DNA from: CAJQQY01 sp045106765
Lineage (GTDB): Bacteria > Bacteroidota > Bacteroidia > Chitinophagales > Saprospiraceae
DNA: 64,000 nucleotides
Reading direction: 5' to 3'
Assembly: GCA_045106765.1 (NCBI GenBank)
Contig: JBGCFD010000190.1
Location: forward strand, 1-64,000
Shown: in pieces, positions 7,555 to 15,487 of the stretch
Layout of the letters: each line of letters starts with the position of its first letter
Position numbering within the stretch: position 1 is the stretch's first letter
The notes under the pieces: generated by a model
Seen by the model: only the letters and a program-made list of their open reading frames with translations
The model's database searches: none
Told to the model about the DNA's origin: nothing
Made by a program: the position numbers and the translations under genes

Positions 7555-10461
7555 ACTCTTTTTTCTAAATTGTTGAAATAGAAACAAAGCAAACAAAAAT
7601 AGAACTCCTCCGATGATAATTTTTTTAGAAAAAGAAAACCCCTCTTTACACAAGGGTCTTGCATCACCAAATTGAACAAACGCCGCCCAATAATAAGGAT
7701 GCTGAAATGACTTTTTTGAGGATCTTAAATATTCCAATTTTGCATACCGAAGTGCTTGGTCTTTCGTTTCACCGTTTCTTAAATTTTGATAAAAAAGTTC
7801 CATGATCTTTGAAGTACTCCCATCATCTACTGACCACAAACTCATCACTACACTCGGACAACCTGCATGAATAAATCCTCTTGATAAACTCATTACTCCT
7901 TCTCCTTTTACTAATTGACCACTTCCAGTATTGCACGCACTCAAAACTGCTAATCGAGATTGAGAAAAGAAATTATACAAATCTTTATTGGAAAGATAAT
8001 CATCAGTAAAAAATATTTTATTAAACTGATGATTATTTTTATCGGTACATGCATGAGTTGCTAAATGAATTATATCACTTTGTGCAGCATACTTTTCAAA
8101 AGAAGAAGTGTTCGCTTCTTCATCAACAAATATTTTCCCTCCCCAAATGGCTTGTATTCGAGTAACTTCTTCTTTGCTGTTTTTTAGATTGATAAGTTCT
8201 CCAATCTCGCAAGTCCGACTTGCATTGCTTCCTTCCAATTTTTTAAAGGATGGAGCAAAACCGACAAAATCAAAATTACTTTTGGATTTATTTTCTGCTA
8301 CTTGATTCGCCAAAAGAGTGGAAGAATAACTGTAAGAAATATCGACTTGCTCAAATAAGTAAGACAAATCTTCCAAGTGATAACTCTGTGAAGATTCAGA
8401 AGGTGATTCGGATAATAAAATTTCAAAAGGAAGTAATCCTAAAATATCGTCAGGAATAATAACTAAAGAATTGATGTCATCGGTCAAGGATGTTTCGATT
8501 AATTGTTGGAACAAGTATTGGCTATTTGTAATATAATTTTGGTACGATTTAATTTCATCTTGATTAGTAGGGGATTGGCTAATCATGTTGCGAAGGTCGA
8601 TTATACTTTTTTCAAATGACTCATCTTTTTTAAACTGACTCACTTTAAAATCATTTGAAGTGATGGTAAAAATATATACCTGCTCGTGACCAACAAAATA
8701 TTCAATTAACACCGTAGAAGTATTTGGTAATTTTCTTTGCAGTTTTTCCACAGAAACCAACTCTGTTTTATCTTTAAACTCCCGATATTTTGGAAACTCT
8801 TTTTCAAGGGTTTCAATTAAGGTTTGATACTCTTGATTTAATTGAAATAATTTTTTGTCGAAATTTTCAAGATAGTTTTTGTCAGGCTTAATTTTTTGTT
8901 CTTCCTCGTTTTTTAGCTTTTCAAAATGATTGATTTCTAAACTTAGCTTTAATTCTTTTTTTTTTAAGTCATCAGGAATATCTGAATTATTGATGGCTGT
9001 ATTTTCATTCATTGATTCCAATAATAAAACAGCTTTATTCCCTTCTACAAATTGAAAAGCATCATACAAATATAGATCATCAGTCGTTTCATTAAATAAA
9101 ATTAAAGCAAGATCAATCGCTTGTTCAAAGAGTGGTAAAACTTTGGAAGATAATATTTCTTTGGATCCTTCTTGCCTAAAACTTTTCCGCAGCGTTGGAA
9201 TTAATTTCAGCGATGCTTGATAAGTTTGGTAAGCAATTTTTAGATCGGAAAGGTTTTTATTTTTTTTATAAAATTGAAAAAAACATTCCGCTTTTCCTTT
9301 CAAGGCATCAAGTGCAATTAGATTGGAATAAAAATTCTCAGGCAAGGAATTTTGCTCAGCATTAGAAGAAGAAAAATCAGGGGTGACTTGATTCAAAGTT
9401 TTAAGGTAGAATTGGAGCGCCTTTTCCCAATCTCCCATTGAAGAATACCCGTTAGCAATTCTTAATATTTTTTCTGCCTTGACAGGATGTTTTCCAAATG
9501 CCTTGAATTCCTCTTTAGCTAGCTCAAGTGATTCAAAACAATATTCCAATGCTTTTTTATAATTGCCTTTTTGCTTATTGATTTCACTCAAAATATCTGC
9601 ACTCCGTCCTTGATCAGGAACATAAACTTTATTGCTATAAGTTTCTGCTTTTGTTACATTAGATAAAGCTTCTTCCCAATTTTTTTCTTTGAGTGCTAAC
9701 TCTCCTAAACTTAAATAGGCATTCGTTAATTCTCTAAAAACAAAATCAAAATTTTTCTGATTAGCTTTATTAGCTAAGACTAGTAACATTTGGACAGCTT
9801 CAGTATAACTCTCTTTCGCAGCTAGAAAATTATTCATTTTCTGATAAGTGTCGGCAACATTTATTTTAGCGATAGCTACCCTCCAACCATTTTTTTCAAC
9901 CTCATTTCTAATTCTGCCTGATTCTTCAAAGTGTTTTAATGCTTCAATATAATCTCCTTTTCTAAAATAAATATCTCCTAAATTATTGAGATCACTAGCA
10001 ATAAATTTTTTGTCATCTGATGCAATATCTATCTTCAAAATTTTTTGAAAAAATTCGATGGCAAGATCATAATTACCAATATCCATTTCATTCTTGGCTA
10101 TACTACTTAAAACAGAAATAGAACTTGGATTATCTTCATCAAGATATTCATTAGCAAGCTGACTAGCTTCAAGCAGGGTGAAATGAAAATTAAAATAATC
10201 ACCATTATAATTATATGCAGATGATTTGTAGATCAAGCTGAGAACTATATTTTCCCAATTTTGAGTTTTTTGGAAAAAGAACAATGCACTATCCGCATAG
10301 ATGACTGCCTGGTCAAGATCTTGTTTGTATATATCGTTGGTTTTCTTTAGATAAAAATGACCAAGAGAATCAATTTTACTTATCTCTTGAGATGCTAATT
10401 TTTGTCCATTTATATTAAAATACACTAGCGTAAATAATACTAAACTTACCAACCGAACCAT
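7552..10461 (-). CDS. Exported TPR-CHAT protein with C-terminal membrane anchor
   Basis: A 969-residue protein with a signal peptide (MVRLVSLVLFTLVYFNINGQ). A long array of TPR repeats covers about 50-480, a coiled-coil linker about 500-570, and a CHAT domain (caspase-like clan CD peptidase) about 600-940. The catalytic dyad is visible as His803 in HLATHAC and Cys843 in LSACNTGSG, so the domain looks active. A hydrophobic helix and FRKKS tail close the protein (about 947-969). Signal peptide plus tail anchor would place the CHAT and TPR parts in the periplasm. It is the last of three leftward genes next to a divergent ECF sigma operon. Substrate and trigger are unknown. Confidence 0.85.
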   Translation of the reverse strand: MVRLVSLVLFTLVYFNINGQKLASQEISKIDSLGHFYLKKTNDIYKQDLDQAVIYADSALFFFQKTQNWENIVLSLIYKSSAYNYNGDYFNFHFTLLEASQLANEYLDEDNPSSISVLSSIAKNEMDIGNYDLAIEFFQKILKIDIASDDKKFIASDLNNLGDIYFRKGDYIEALKHFEESGRIRNEVEKNGWRVAIAKINVADTYQKMNNFLAAKESYTEAVQMLLVLANKANQKNFDFVFRELTNAYLSLGELALKEKNWEEALSNVTKAETYSNKVYVPDQGRSADILSEINKQKGNYKKALEYCFESLELAKEEFKAFGKHPVKAEKILRIANGYSSMGDWEKALQFYLKTLNQVTPDFSSSNAEQNSLPENFYSNLIALDALKGKAECFFQFYKKNKNLSDLKIAYQTYQASLKLIPTLRKSFRQEGSKEILSSKVLPLFEQAIDLALILFNETTDDLYLYDAFQFVEGNKAVLLLESMNENTAINNSDIPDDLKKKELKLSLEINHFEKLKNEEEQKIKPDKNYLENFDKKLFQLNQEYQTLIETLEKEFPKYREFKDKTELVSVEKLQRKLPNTSTVLIEYFVGHEQVYIFTITSNDFKVSQFKKDESFEKSIIDLRNMISQSPTNQDEIKSYQNYITNSQYLFQQLIETSLTDDINSLVIIPDDILGLLPFEILLSESPSESSQSYHLEDLSYLFEQVDISYSYSSTLLANQVAENKSKSNFDFVGFAPSFKKLEGSNASRTCEIGELINLKNSKEEVTRIQAIWGGKIFVDEEANTSSFEKYAAQSDIIHLATHACTDKNNHQFNKIFFTDDYLSNKDLYNFFSQSRLAVLSACNTGSGQLVKGEGVMSLSRGFIHAGCPSVVMSLWSVDDGSTSKIMELFYQNLRNGETKDQALRYAKLEYLRSSKKSFQHPYYWAAFVQFGDARPLCKEGFSFSKKIIIGGVLFLFALFLFQQFRKKS

Positions 10462-10519
10462 CTTGTTATCTAATTAATTTGTTCTTTTAATAGAGCGGTA
10501 ATAGTTAGAAAAGCAAACT

Positions 10520-10527
10520 CAAAATTA
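10520..10527 (-). promoter_or_regulatory. Candidate Bacteroidota -7 element for the CHAT gene
   Basis: On the minus strand this reads TAATTTTG, a match to the Bacteroidota TAnnTTTG -7 element, about 60 bp upstream of the CHAT start codon. No clear TTG -33 element is seen at the usual distance, so the call is weak. It would let the CHAT gene be transcribed separately from the T9SS gene upstream. Confidence 0.25.
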
Positions 10528-10624
10528 ACTTTTAAAATTTTGAATTCACTTTTCTTAGCTAGAACTTTTTTTAAAAAATAACAAAATAGGTTTCGATGAA
10601 TCTAATATAACAGGCAACCGCTTC

Positions 10625-11614
10625 TTATAGCTTTATAATTTTTGAAGTTGTTCTTGATTCATCTACTAACAAATTGAGGTAATAAATCCCTTGAGGAAGA
10701 CTACCCATATCTAGGGTAACTTTTCTCATTCCAATTTCTGGTGCTACGGATTTTTTCATCACCAAAGCTCCAGTCCAATCATATATTTCAATTTCAGTTG
10801 GAGTGTCTCCTTTTTGAGTTTCAAAAGTTATCGCAACCTCATCCGTAAAAGGATTTGGAGCAATGCTAGGAGTTAATTTTATTTCTTCAAATTGATTGTT
10901 TGATAAAATTACTCTATTAGTTTTACAACTACTTGTACAATCGACACATATGTCAAAATCATATTGTGGTACACTAGAATCTCCATCACAATTTGAAGCA
11001 ATAGGATTTCCTTGACCGTCTAAACATAATGAACAAGTTTCATGAAATACCTCGCAAGAAGCAACTCCATAAACATCTCCATACGGTATTGGATCGAATA
11101 TCACAGGACCAGTTTTTGATTCAATAACTCGTGCACTTATAGTTTTTTCATCACTATCAGGGCAAGGATTAAAATTACTGAAATATTGAGTGATGTCAAT
11201 TTCATGTTGATAGATATAATGAAAACCTTGTAATGAAGGACTCTCCAAAAAATCACCATTATAAATGAAGCCATTAATAATAGGAATTGTAACTTCATAA
11301 TTACCATCAAAATCAACATCTAATTGAACATACAAATCAGGCATCGTTGTTGGCAAATCATATGATTCTCCCAGCATAGGCTCGACATCAAATCCTATCA
11401 AGTTAGCAAAATAGATGGACATAACTATTTGGTTGGAGCATCCAGGCCCTCCTTTAAATATAATCCCACTTTCTTCATTACATACAGGAGAAGAAGAAAC
11501 AGAAGGAGTTTTAATTCCACATAATCTCGCTAATTCTGAGGCTTGAAGATTGGTGGTAAATATTCCAAAAGCGAGGAATATAGTTAAGACAAGTTTAATT
11601 TTACTCATGATCAT
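10625..11614 (-). CDS. Secreted Cys-rich protein with T9SS sorting domain
   Basis: A 329-residue exported protein. The start is MIMSK or the internal MSK; either gives a signal peptide ending near NLQA. The middle is not a family I recognise. It carries about a dozen cysteines, notably a cluster CEVFHETCSLCLDGQGNPI followed by CVDCTSSCK. The last 80 residues form a T9SS type A domain (TPSIAPNPFTDEVAITFETQ, then GIYYLNL). It lies between the CHAT gene and the small secreted gene on the same strand and may be an output of the nearby sigma factor, which is inference from position only. Confidence 0.7.
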   Translation of the reverse strand: MIMSKIKLVLTIFLAFGIFTTNLQASELARLCGIKTPSVSSSPVCNEESGIIFKGGPGCSNQIVMSIYFANLIGFDVEPMLGESYDLPTTMPDLYVQLDVDFDGNYEVTIPIINGFIYNGDFLESPSLQGFHYIYQHEIDITQYFSNFNPCPDSDEKTISARVIESKTGPVIFDPIPYGDVYGVASCEVFHETCSLCLDGQGNPIASNCDGDSSVPQYDFDICVDCTSSCKTNRVILSNNQFEEIKLTPSIAPNPFTDEVAITFETQKGDTPTEIEIYDWTGALVMKKSVAPEIGMRKVTLDMGSLPQGIYYLNLLVDESRTTSKIIKL

Positions 11615-11663
11615 TTTGTTTAAATAATTAATTTAAAAAACAATATAAAATATCTTAAATAGA

Positions 11664-11683
11664 CCTCCAAAAAAAATTGGAGG
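11664..11683 (-). other. Short hairpin in the leader between two secreted-protein genes
   Basis: CCTCCAA and TTGGAGG form a 7-bp stem around a 6-nt A-rich loop. It sits about 50 bp upstream of the T9SS gene start. The T-tract after it on the minus strand is poor, so it is at best a weak terminator or a leader structure. Confidence 0.3.
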
Positions 11684-11879
11684 CCTGGTCAAGAAGAGCA
11701 GGAAACCAAAAATGGTTACCCTGTTTTTTTGCTTTGAAAAAGCCTGGTTTGTTTTTTAGAAAATTACTTAATCAAATTAATTTTTTGAAAAGAGTATTTC
11801 CCATTTTTTTATTTTCTGCTCTTCTGTTGACTAGTTTTAGTATATATCTTTATTTAAAAAAGTGTAACCGTTTTTTTTG

Positions 11880-11916
11880 AAAAAAATCTCAACATCAAAT
11901 TTGATGTTGAGATTTT
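11880..11916 (-). terminator. Strong intrinsic terminator after the small secreted gene
   Basis: A perfect palindrome spans 11883-11916, with each arm 17 bp (AAAATCTCAACATCAAA and its complement). On the minus strand the hairpin is followed by a run of T. It lies about 17 bp past the stop codon of the 130-residue secreted gene and should separate it from the T9SS gene downstream, so that gene probably needs its own promoter. Confidence 0.75.
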
Positions 11917-11933
11917 CTATTTGCTTTTTAACC

Positions 11934-12326
11934 TTAGAAAATTGTAATATTGCCATTTGAGTCTATCGTGGCAGTATAACTAGGGCCGGTAAGGCAAGGT
12001 GCACTACAAGCTACGGTATCATCATCTGGACCTCCACAAAGTGTAATTGCAAAACCACAATTGTTTGATGAAGTGGAAAAGAAAACTGGTCTTCCTTTTG
12101 CACCAGTTGCTCTTGAACCCGCTGGGCCAGGGATAGCAAAGCCTACCGCATTTGCAGGAACGTTCCAATTAAGATCATCTTGGTTATCACAGGCTGCAGG
12201 GTATGAATAATGAACTTTTACTCTAAAGTCGCAATCAGTATTATTAGTAATCGTTTGAGAAAATGCATCCGAAGATGACGAAATAAATAAAGCTACAAGA
12301 AGAACTAATTTTAATAAATTTTTCAT
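11934..12326 (-). CDS. Small Cys-rich secreted protein of unknown function
   Basis: A 130-residue protein with a clear signal peptide (MKNLLKLVLLVALFISSSSD, cleavage near AFSQ). The mature part of about 106 residues has six cysteines and reads ITNNTDCDFRVKVHYSYPAA in its N-terminal half, Gly/Pro/Ala-rich in the middle, and closes with YTATIDSNGNITIF. No sorting domain is present, so export by Sec with a periplasmic or released fate is likely. I do not recognise the family. It is the first leftward gene opposite the ECF sigma operon and has its own strong terminator, so it is probably a monocistronic product of the shared promoter region. Confidence 0.65.
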   Translation of the reverse strand: MKNLLKLVLLVALFISSSSDAFSQTITNNTDCDFRVKVHYSYPAACDNQDDLNWNVPANAVGFAIPGPAGSRATGAKGRPVFFSTSSNNCGFAITLCGGPDDDTVACSAPCLTGPSYTATIDSNGNITIF

Positions 12327-12657
12327 GATAAAAGTGTTTTATGAACCGTTAGGTTCTGTTTTGAAAATAAAATATGACATTAAATTTTCGCTCTTCTTTG
12401 ACCTGAATCTACGATATTTGAGTAGATACTTTTTTTAAACCTTGATTGATTTTTTCTTCTTAAAATATTGTTGTTTTTTGAGGAAGAAAATAATATCAAC
12501 CAACCGCCGCTAAGTATTGCGCAATGGTTATTTATTTTATTTATAAAGAAAAAATAAAAAGTGTAACCACTAAATCATTTTTTTTTCGTTTTAAAAATAA
12601 AAACACTTTTCGAGTTACCTTTTTGAAATATAAAGTATATACTTAAACTAGACAGAC
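12327..12657. promoter_or_regulatory. Divergent promoter region of the ECF sigma / secreted-protein module
   Basis: The 331-bp region separates the leftward secreted gene from the rightward sigma operon. Visible features are a small hairpin GAACC-GTTA-GGTTC just upstream of the secreted gene (about 12342-12355), a 10-bp palindrome ATTGCGCAAT at 12516-12525, and a candidate ECF promoter at 12562-12589. No open reading frame is convincing. Confidence 0.45.
12562..12589 (+). promoter_or_regulatory. Candidate ECF-type promoter of the sigma operon
   Basis: TGTAACC at 12562-12568 is followed after 18 bp by CGT at 12587-12589. An AAC-containing -35 and a CGT -10 are general features of ECF promoters. 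The start codon is 69 bp further on. The same AAAAAGTGTAACC string recurs at about 11857-11869, but without a matching -10. Autoregulation is inferred. Confidence 0.3.
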
Positions 12658-13242
12658 ATGCCATTGGATAATGAAAAGAACACAATAGAATTATTGCGTT
12701 CTGAAAATGTAACAGAGAATGATCAAGGATTAAAAATTTTATATCAACAATTTTTTCCTATGATTTCTCATTTGATTCAACGTAATAGCGGAGGGTTGGA
12801 AGACGTAGAGGATCTATTCCAAGATGGAATTCTTGTACTTTTTAATCAAGTCAAAAAAAATGATTTTGTGCTGACTTGTAAATTGAGAACTTACTTTTAT
12901 TCTATTTGTCGTAATCTTTGGTTAAATAAATTAAATCAAAGAAAAACAGATATCGTAGATATTCAAGATCACGAATCTTTTATCGTTATCGAACCAACTA
13001 TTTTTAAATCTATAGAAGTCAACGAGGAAAAAGAAGCGATGCTAAAATTGATCGGTCATCTCGGAGAGGATTGCCAGAAAATGCTCACTTATTTTTACTA
13101 TGAGCGTATCAAAATGAAAGAAATTGCGATTAGAATGAATTTTGCTAATGATCAAGTTGCTAGAAACAAAAAGGTTAAGTGTCTAAAAAAACTAACTTCG
13201 ATCATAGATCAATCCCCTTTTTTTACTCGATTTTTTAAATAG
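12658..13242 (+). CDS. ECF-family RNA polymerase sigma factor
   Basis: A 194-residue sigma-70 family protein of ECF size. Region 2 is recognisable around residues 45-95 (DVEDLFQDGILVLFNQVKK, then LRTYFYSICRNLWLNKL). Region 4 is near residues 140-185, with YYERIKMKEIAIRMNFANDQ and VKCLKKL forming the HTH. There is no extra C-terminal domain. The next gene starts 3 bp after the stop and encodes a membrane TPR protein likely to act as its regulator. It is transcribed divergently from the secreted-protein/CHAT group. Confidence 0.85.
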   Translation: MPLDNEKNTIELLRSENVTENDQGLKILYQQFFPMISHLIQRNSGGLEDVEDLFQDGILVLFNQVKKNDFVLTCKLRTYFYSICRNLWLNKLNQRKTDIVDIQDHESFIVIEPTIFKSIEVNEEKEAMLKLIGHLGEDCQKMLTYFYYERIKMKEIAIRMNFANDQVARNKKVKCLKKLTSIIDQSPFFTRFFK

Positions 13243-13245
13243 ATT

Positions 13246-13998
13246 ATGATGAATTATATCAATCAAATTGACGACTTTATTTTAAATAAACTTTCTCCCC
13301 AGGAGAAGGAAGATTTTCGGCAGCAATTATTAAAAAATGCAGAGTTAGCTCAAGAAGTTAGAAAAAGAGAATTGGTTCGAGATGGATTGGAAGCTTTGGG
13401 AAATCAAAAAATGAAAGACCGAATCAAAGTTGTCAGAAAAGAAATGCTTGACCAAGAAAAAAATGACAACCCTCCAAAAAACCAAAATAGAATTATTCCC
13501 TTATGGATCATGGCGGCAGCAGCAATTTTTATTCTTGGTTTTGTCGGATGGCAATTTTTAAATCCAACTGAGATAACCCCCGAAGAGATTTTTGCAGAAA
13601 GTTATCAACCTTATATGGAAGACTTTGGGAGTCGAGGAACTGATATGACAAAAAATTATCTACAAGCAGGTACATACTATAATGAAAGAAATTATTCTGC
13701 TGCCATTCCTCTGCTGCAAAATATATTAGAAGCAGAACCTCAAAATTCGGAAGTAGAATTAGTACTAGGCGATTGTCTTTTATCCATAAATAAAACAGAA
13801 GAGGCTATGGTTCATTTCAACTCCATTTTGGCAAGAAAAACCAATTTGTATAATGATCCTGCTCAATGGTTTTTGGCTTTAAGTTATTTAAAACAAAATG
13901 AAATTGAGGCTTGCAAAAATGCGTTGAAAAATTTAATCGACAATCCTAGAGCAGATTATCATGAAGAGGCAAAGGAATTACTATCTAAATTAAACTAA
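13246..13998 (+). CDS. Membrane TPR protein, probable anti-sigma partner
   Basis: A 250-residue protein with a cytoplasmic N-terminal segment that resembles the start of Bacteroidota anti-sigma proteins (INQIDDFILNKLSPQEKEDF, residues 4-23). One transmembrane helix lies at about 85-105 (LWIMAAAAIFILGFVGW), and a periplasmic part contains about three TPR units (AGTYYNERNYSAAIPLLQNI to the end). No zinc-binding anti-sigma motif is seen, so inhibition of the sigma factor is inferred from the layout and the 3-bp spacing. Periplasmic TPRs would face the predicted location of the CHAT-TPR protein encoded nearby, so a direct contact is conceivable. Confidence 0.7.
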   Translation: MMNYINQIDDFILNKLSPQEKEDFRQQLLKNAELAQEVRKRELVRDGLEALGNQKMKDRIKVVRKEMLDQEKNDNPPKNQNRIIPLWIMAAAAIFILGFVGWQFLNPTEITPEEIFAESYQPYMEDFGSRGTDMTKNYLQAGTYYNERNYSAAIPLLQNILEAEPQNSEVELVLGDCLLSINKTEEAMVHFNSILARKTNLYNDPAQWFLALSYLKQNEIEACKNALKNLIDNPRADYHEEAKELLSKLN

Positions 13999-14385
13999 TC
14001 GGTTTCTTCTAATTTTTTTAAAAATCTTACCTACCTTACTCCCTCATATTACAATTCAAAAATTCACCTCTAATTAGAATTGGAAAGAAGAAGCGAGACA
14101 GATCATTTTTAAACTTTTAACAACTCAGGTAGTTGGCAAATCGCCAATGACAAAACGAAGGTTTATAAGTAAACCAAAAGAGTTTTGATGCAACAGAATT
14201 ATAAAATAAATTGAATCCGAGAGTGATTCAATAACTCTTCGTCAAGAGATTTTATATAATCCTTTATAGGCTGTTTTGCGTTAAATCCGCTTCTGGTTGA
14301 TTATACGATGGATAGTCGGGTGTACATATATCAAACCTTTTGGAAAATTTTATTCGCCTTTGTTTTACAAAAACGTAAATCAAAA
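13999..14385. other. Intergenic region with four consecutive small hairpins
   Basis: No gene is recognised. Four short inverted repeats follow one another: TTGGC/GCCAA at 14133-14147, GTTTA/TAAAC at 14161-14174, ATTGAATC/GATTCAAT at 14210-14232 and CTCTT/AAGAG at 14235-14248 with loop CGTC. This density could mark a structured RNA, a repeat remnant or coincidence. The frame of the next gene is open from 14308, but the internal ATG at 14386 is preferred. Confidence 0.35.
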
Positions 14386-14979
14386 ATGGATAAAAATAAA
14401 GTATACGAAAAAATTATTGATGACCTTGTCAATAATAATTATGCTCAAGTAGATGGTTTTTTTGCAAAATCAACTTGTATTGGTTTGAAAGAATTATTGT
14501 TGGAAAAAGAAAAGGAAGGCATTTTCAAAAAAGCAACTATTGGAAATAAAGTCAATGCCAAAAAAGTACTTACCATTCGTTCTGACAAAATTTCATGGAT
14601 AGAAAATAATTCGGAAAATGAATTTGAAAAAGCCTTCAATTTCCAGATTCATGACTTTTGTACTTATCTAAATCGTACTTGCTACACAGGAATTAAAGAT
14701 TGGGAATTTCACTACGCACTTTTCGAAAAAGGAGCATTTTACAAAAGACATATCGATAGATTTAAAAATGACAATAGCAGAAAATATTCTGTGGTCACCT
14801 ATCTCAATCAAAATCGGCAAATAGATGATGGCGGTGCATTGGTAATTTATACTGACCAAGGAGCAGTCACGATTTTGCCGGAGTGGGGGAGAACCGTGAT
14901 TTTTAAGAGTGATTTATTGGAACATGAAGTGATGGTAAGTAGAAAGGATCGATTGAGTATTACTGGATGGTTGAAGTGA
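14386..14979 (+). CDS. 2-oxoglutarate/Fe(II)-dependent oxygenase, prolyl-hydroxylase type
   Basis: A 197-residue soluble enzyme (from ATG 14386) with the double-stranded beta-helix signature of the prolyl 4-hydroxylase-like group. The iron ligands are His122 and Asp124 in KRHIDRF and His180 in LLEHEV. The 2-oxoglutarate-binding Arg is Arg189 in DRLSITGW. The segment YSVVTYLNQN followed by DDGGALVIY is also typical. Family members hydroxylate protein or small-molecule substrates; the substrate here is not evident. An upstream in-frame ATG (14308) would add 26 residues without similarity. A palindromic repeat element begins a few bases after the stop. Confidence 0.8.
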   Translation: MDKNKVYEKIIDDLVNNNYAQVDGFFAKSTCIGLKELLLEKEKEGIFKKATIGNKVNAKKVLTIRSDKISWIENNSENEFEKAFNFQIHDFCTYLNRTCYTGIKDWEFHYALFEKGAFYKRHIDRFKNDNSRKYSVVTYLNQNRQIDDGGALVIYTDQGAVTILPEWGRTVIFKSDLLEHEVMVSRKDRLSITGWLK

Positions 14980-15199
14980 AAATTTTCATTGAACTACTCC
15001 GTCAGCAAGCTGCTAATCTATGCACACAAAATTGACGCAAAAATGAATTAATCATTTTAAAGTATATAAATCATTGAAAACAGATTGTTTAGATAGATTA
15101 TTTTTTCTTTATTGTTTTTTGAATCAACAAAATACACTATTCATAAAGTATTAAAAGTCAATCATTTATAAACTTGTGTGTATAGATATCAATATAGAA

Positions 15200-15267
15200 T
15201 TTCACCACATAGACACCTAGAAAACATAGGTGAAATTCTATGTTTTCTAGGTGTCTATGTGGTGAAA
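15200..15267. repeat. Perfect 30-bp inverted repeat (hairpin core of copy A)
   Basis: The arms 15200-15229 and 15238-15267 are perfect complements with an 8-nt loop. The arm contains repeated CATAG or CCTAG words (CACCACATAGACACCTAG and AAAACATAG). The same arm design recurs at 24.25 kb and 36.75 kb. It has no T-tract suited to a simple terminator beyond AAAAAAA on one side, and it is far from the upstream stop codon, so a mobile or REP-like repeat is the better reading. Confidence 0.8.
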
Positions 15268-15321
15268 AAAATTGGTCGTGGAGAGATTTTTCACTTATGA
15301 GATATCATTGCTGCTGTTGCA

Positions 15322-15339
15322 CCCGATGCAAGCATCGGG
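15322..15339. repeat. Short perfect hairpin CCCGATGC/GCATCGGG
   Basis: Two 8-bp arms around AA. The right half (AGCATCGGGGAAT) is kept in copy B of the element at about 24.35 kb while the left half is missing there, so copy B looks like a truncated derivative. Confidence 0.5.
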
Positions 15340-15487
15340 GAATTATTTAGATTAAAAATCATTCGCTATTTAACATTTGAATTAATCTTTAAAGTTAAGT
15401 TAAAAACTCTTTTTTAAAATCAATTTTGTGGTGTATTATTTAATTTGGGATAAGATTTTAATATTCCTAAATTTTAAAATATAAGTC

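Larger units (their letters stand above)
14987..15359. repeat. Composite palindromic repeat element, copy A (long form)
   Basis: Both ends match copy B near 24.2-24.4 kb. The left end has CATTGAACTACTCCG followed by CAGCAAGCTG (14987-15012). The right part (15182-15359) runs from ATAGATATCAATATAG through a long hairpin and ATTGGTCGTGGAG to AGCATCGGGGAAT and TTTAGATTAAAAAT. The middle (about 15013-15181) has no match in copy B. No transposase frame lies inside. It fills the 508-bp gap between the oxygenase and the lipoprotein gene; the remaining bases hold nothing recognised. Confidence 0.7.

Noticed and set aside
11857..11869. Second copy of AAAAAGTGTAACC as a promoter
   Set aside because: No CGT -10 at the right spacing, and it would read antisense into the small secreted gene.
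11677..11880. A 67-codon plus-strand frame with a hydrophobic stretch
   Set aside because: TTG start inside a hairpin, no recognisable family, and its end runs into the terminator of the opposite gene.
7552..13998. CHAT module as a known phage-defence (gasdermin or type III-E) system
   Set aside because: No gasdermin, Cas or effector pore gene is nearby, and the CHAT protein is exported.
15200..15267. Long hairpin as an intrinsic terminator or CRISPR repeat
   Set aside because: It lies over 200 bp from the nearest stop codon, recurs with shared flanks elsewhere and has no spacer-repeat periodicity.
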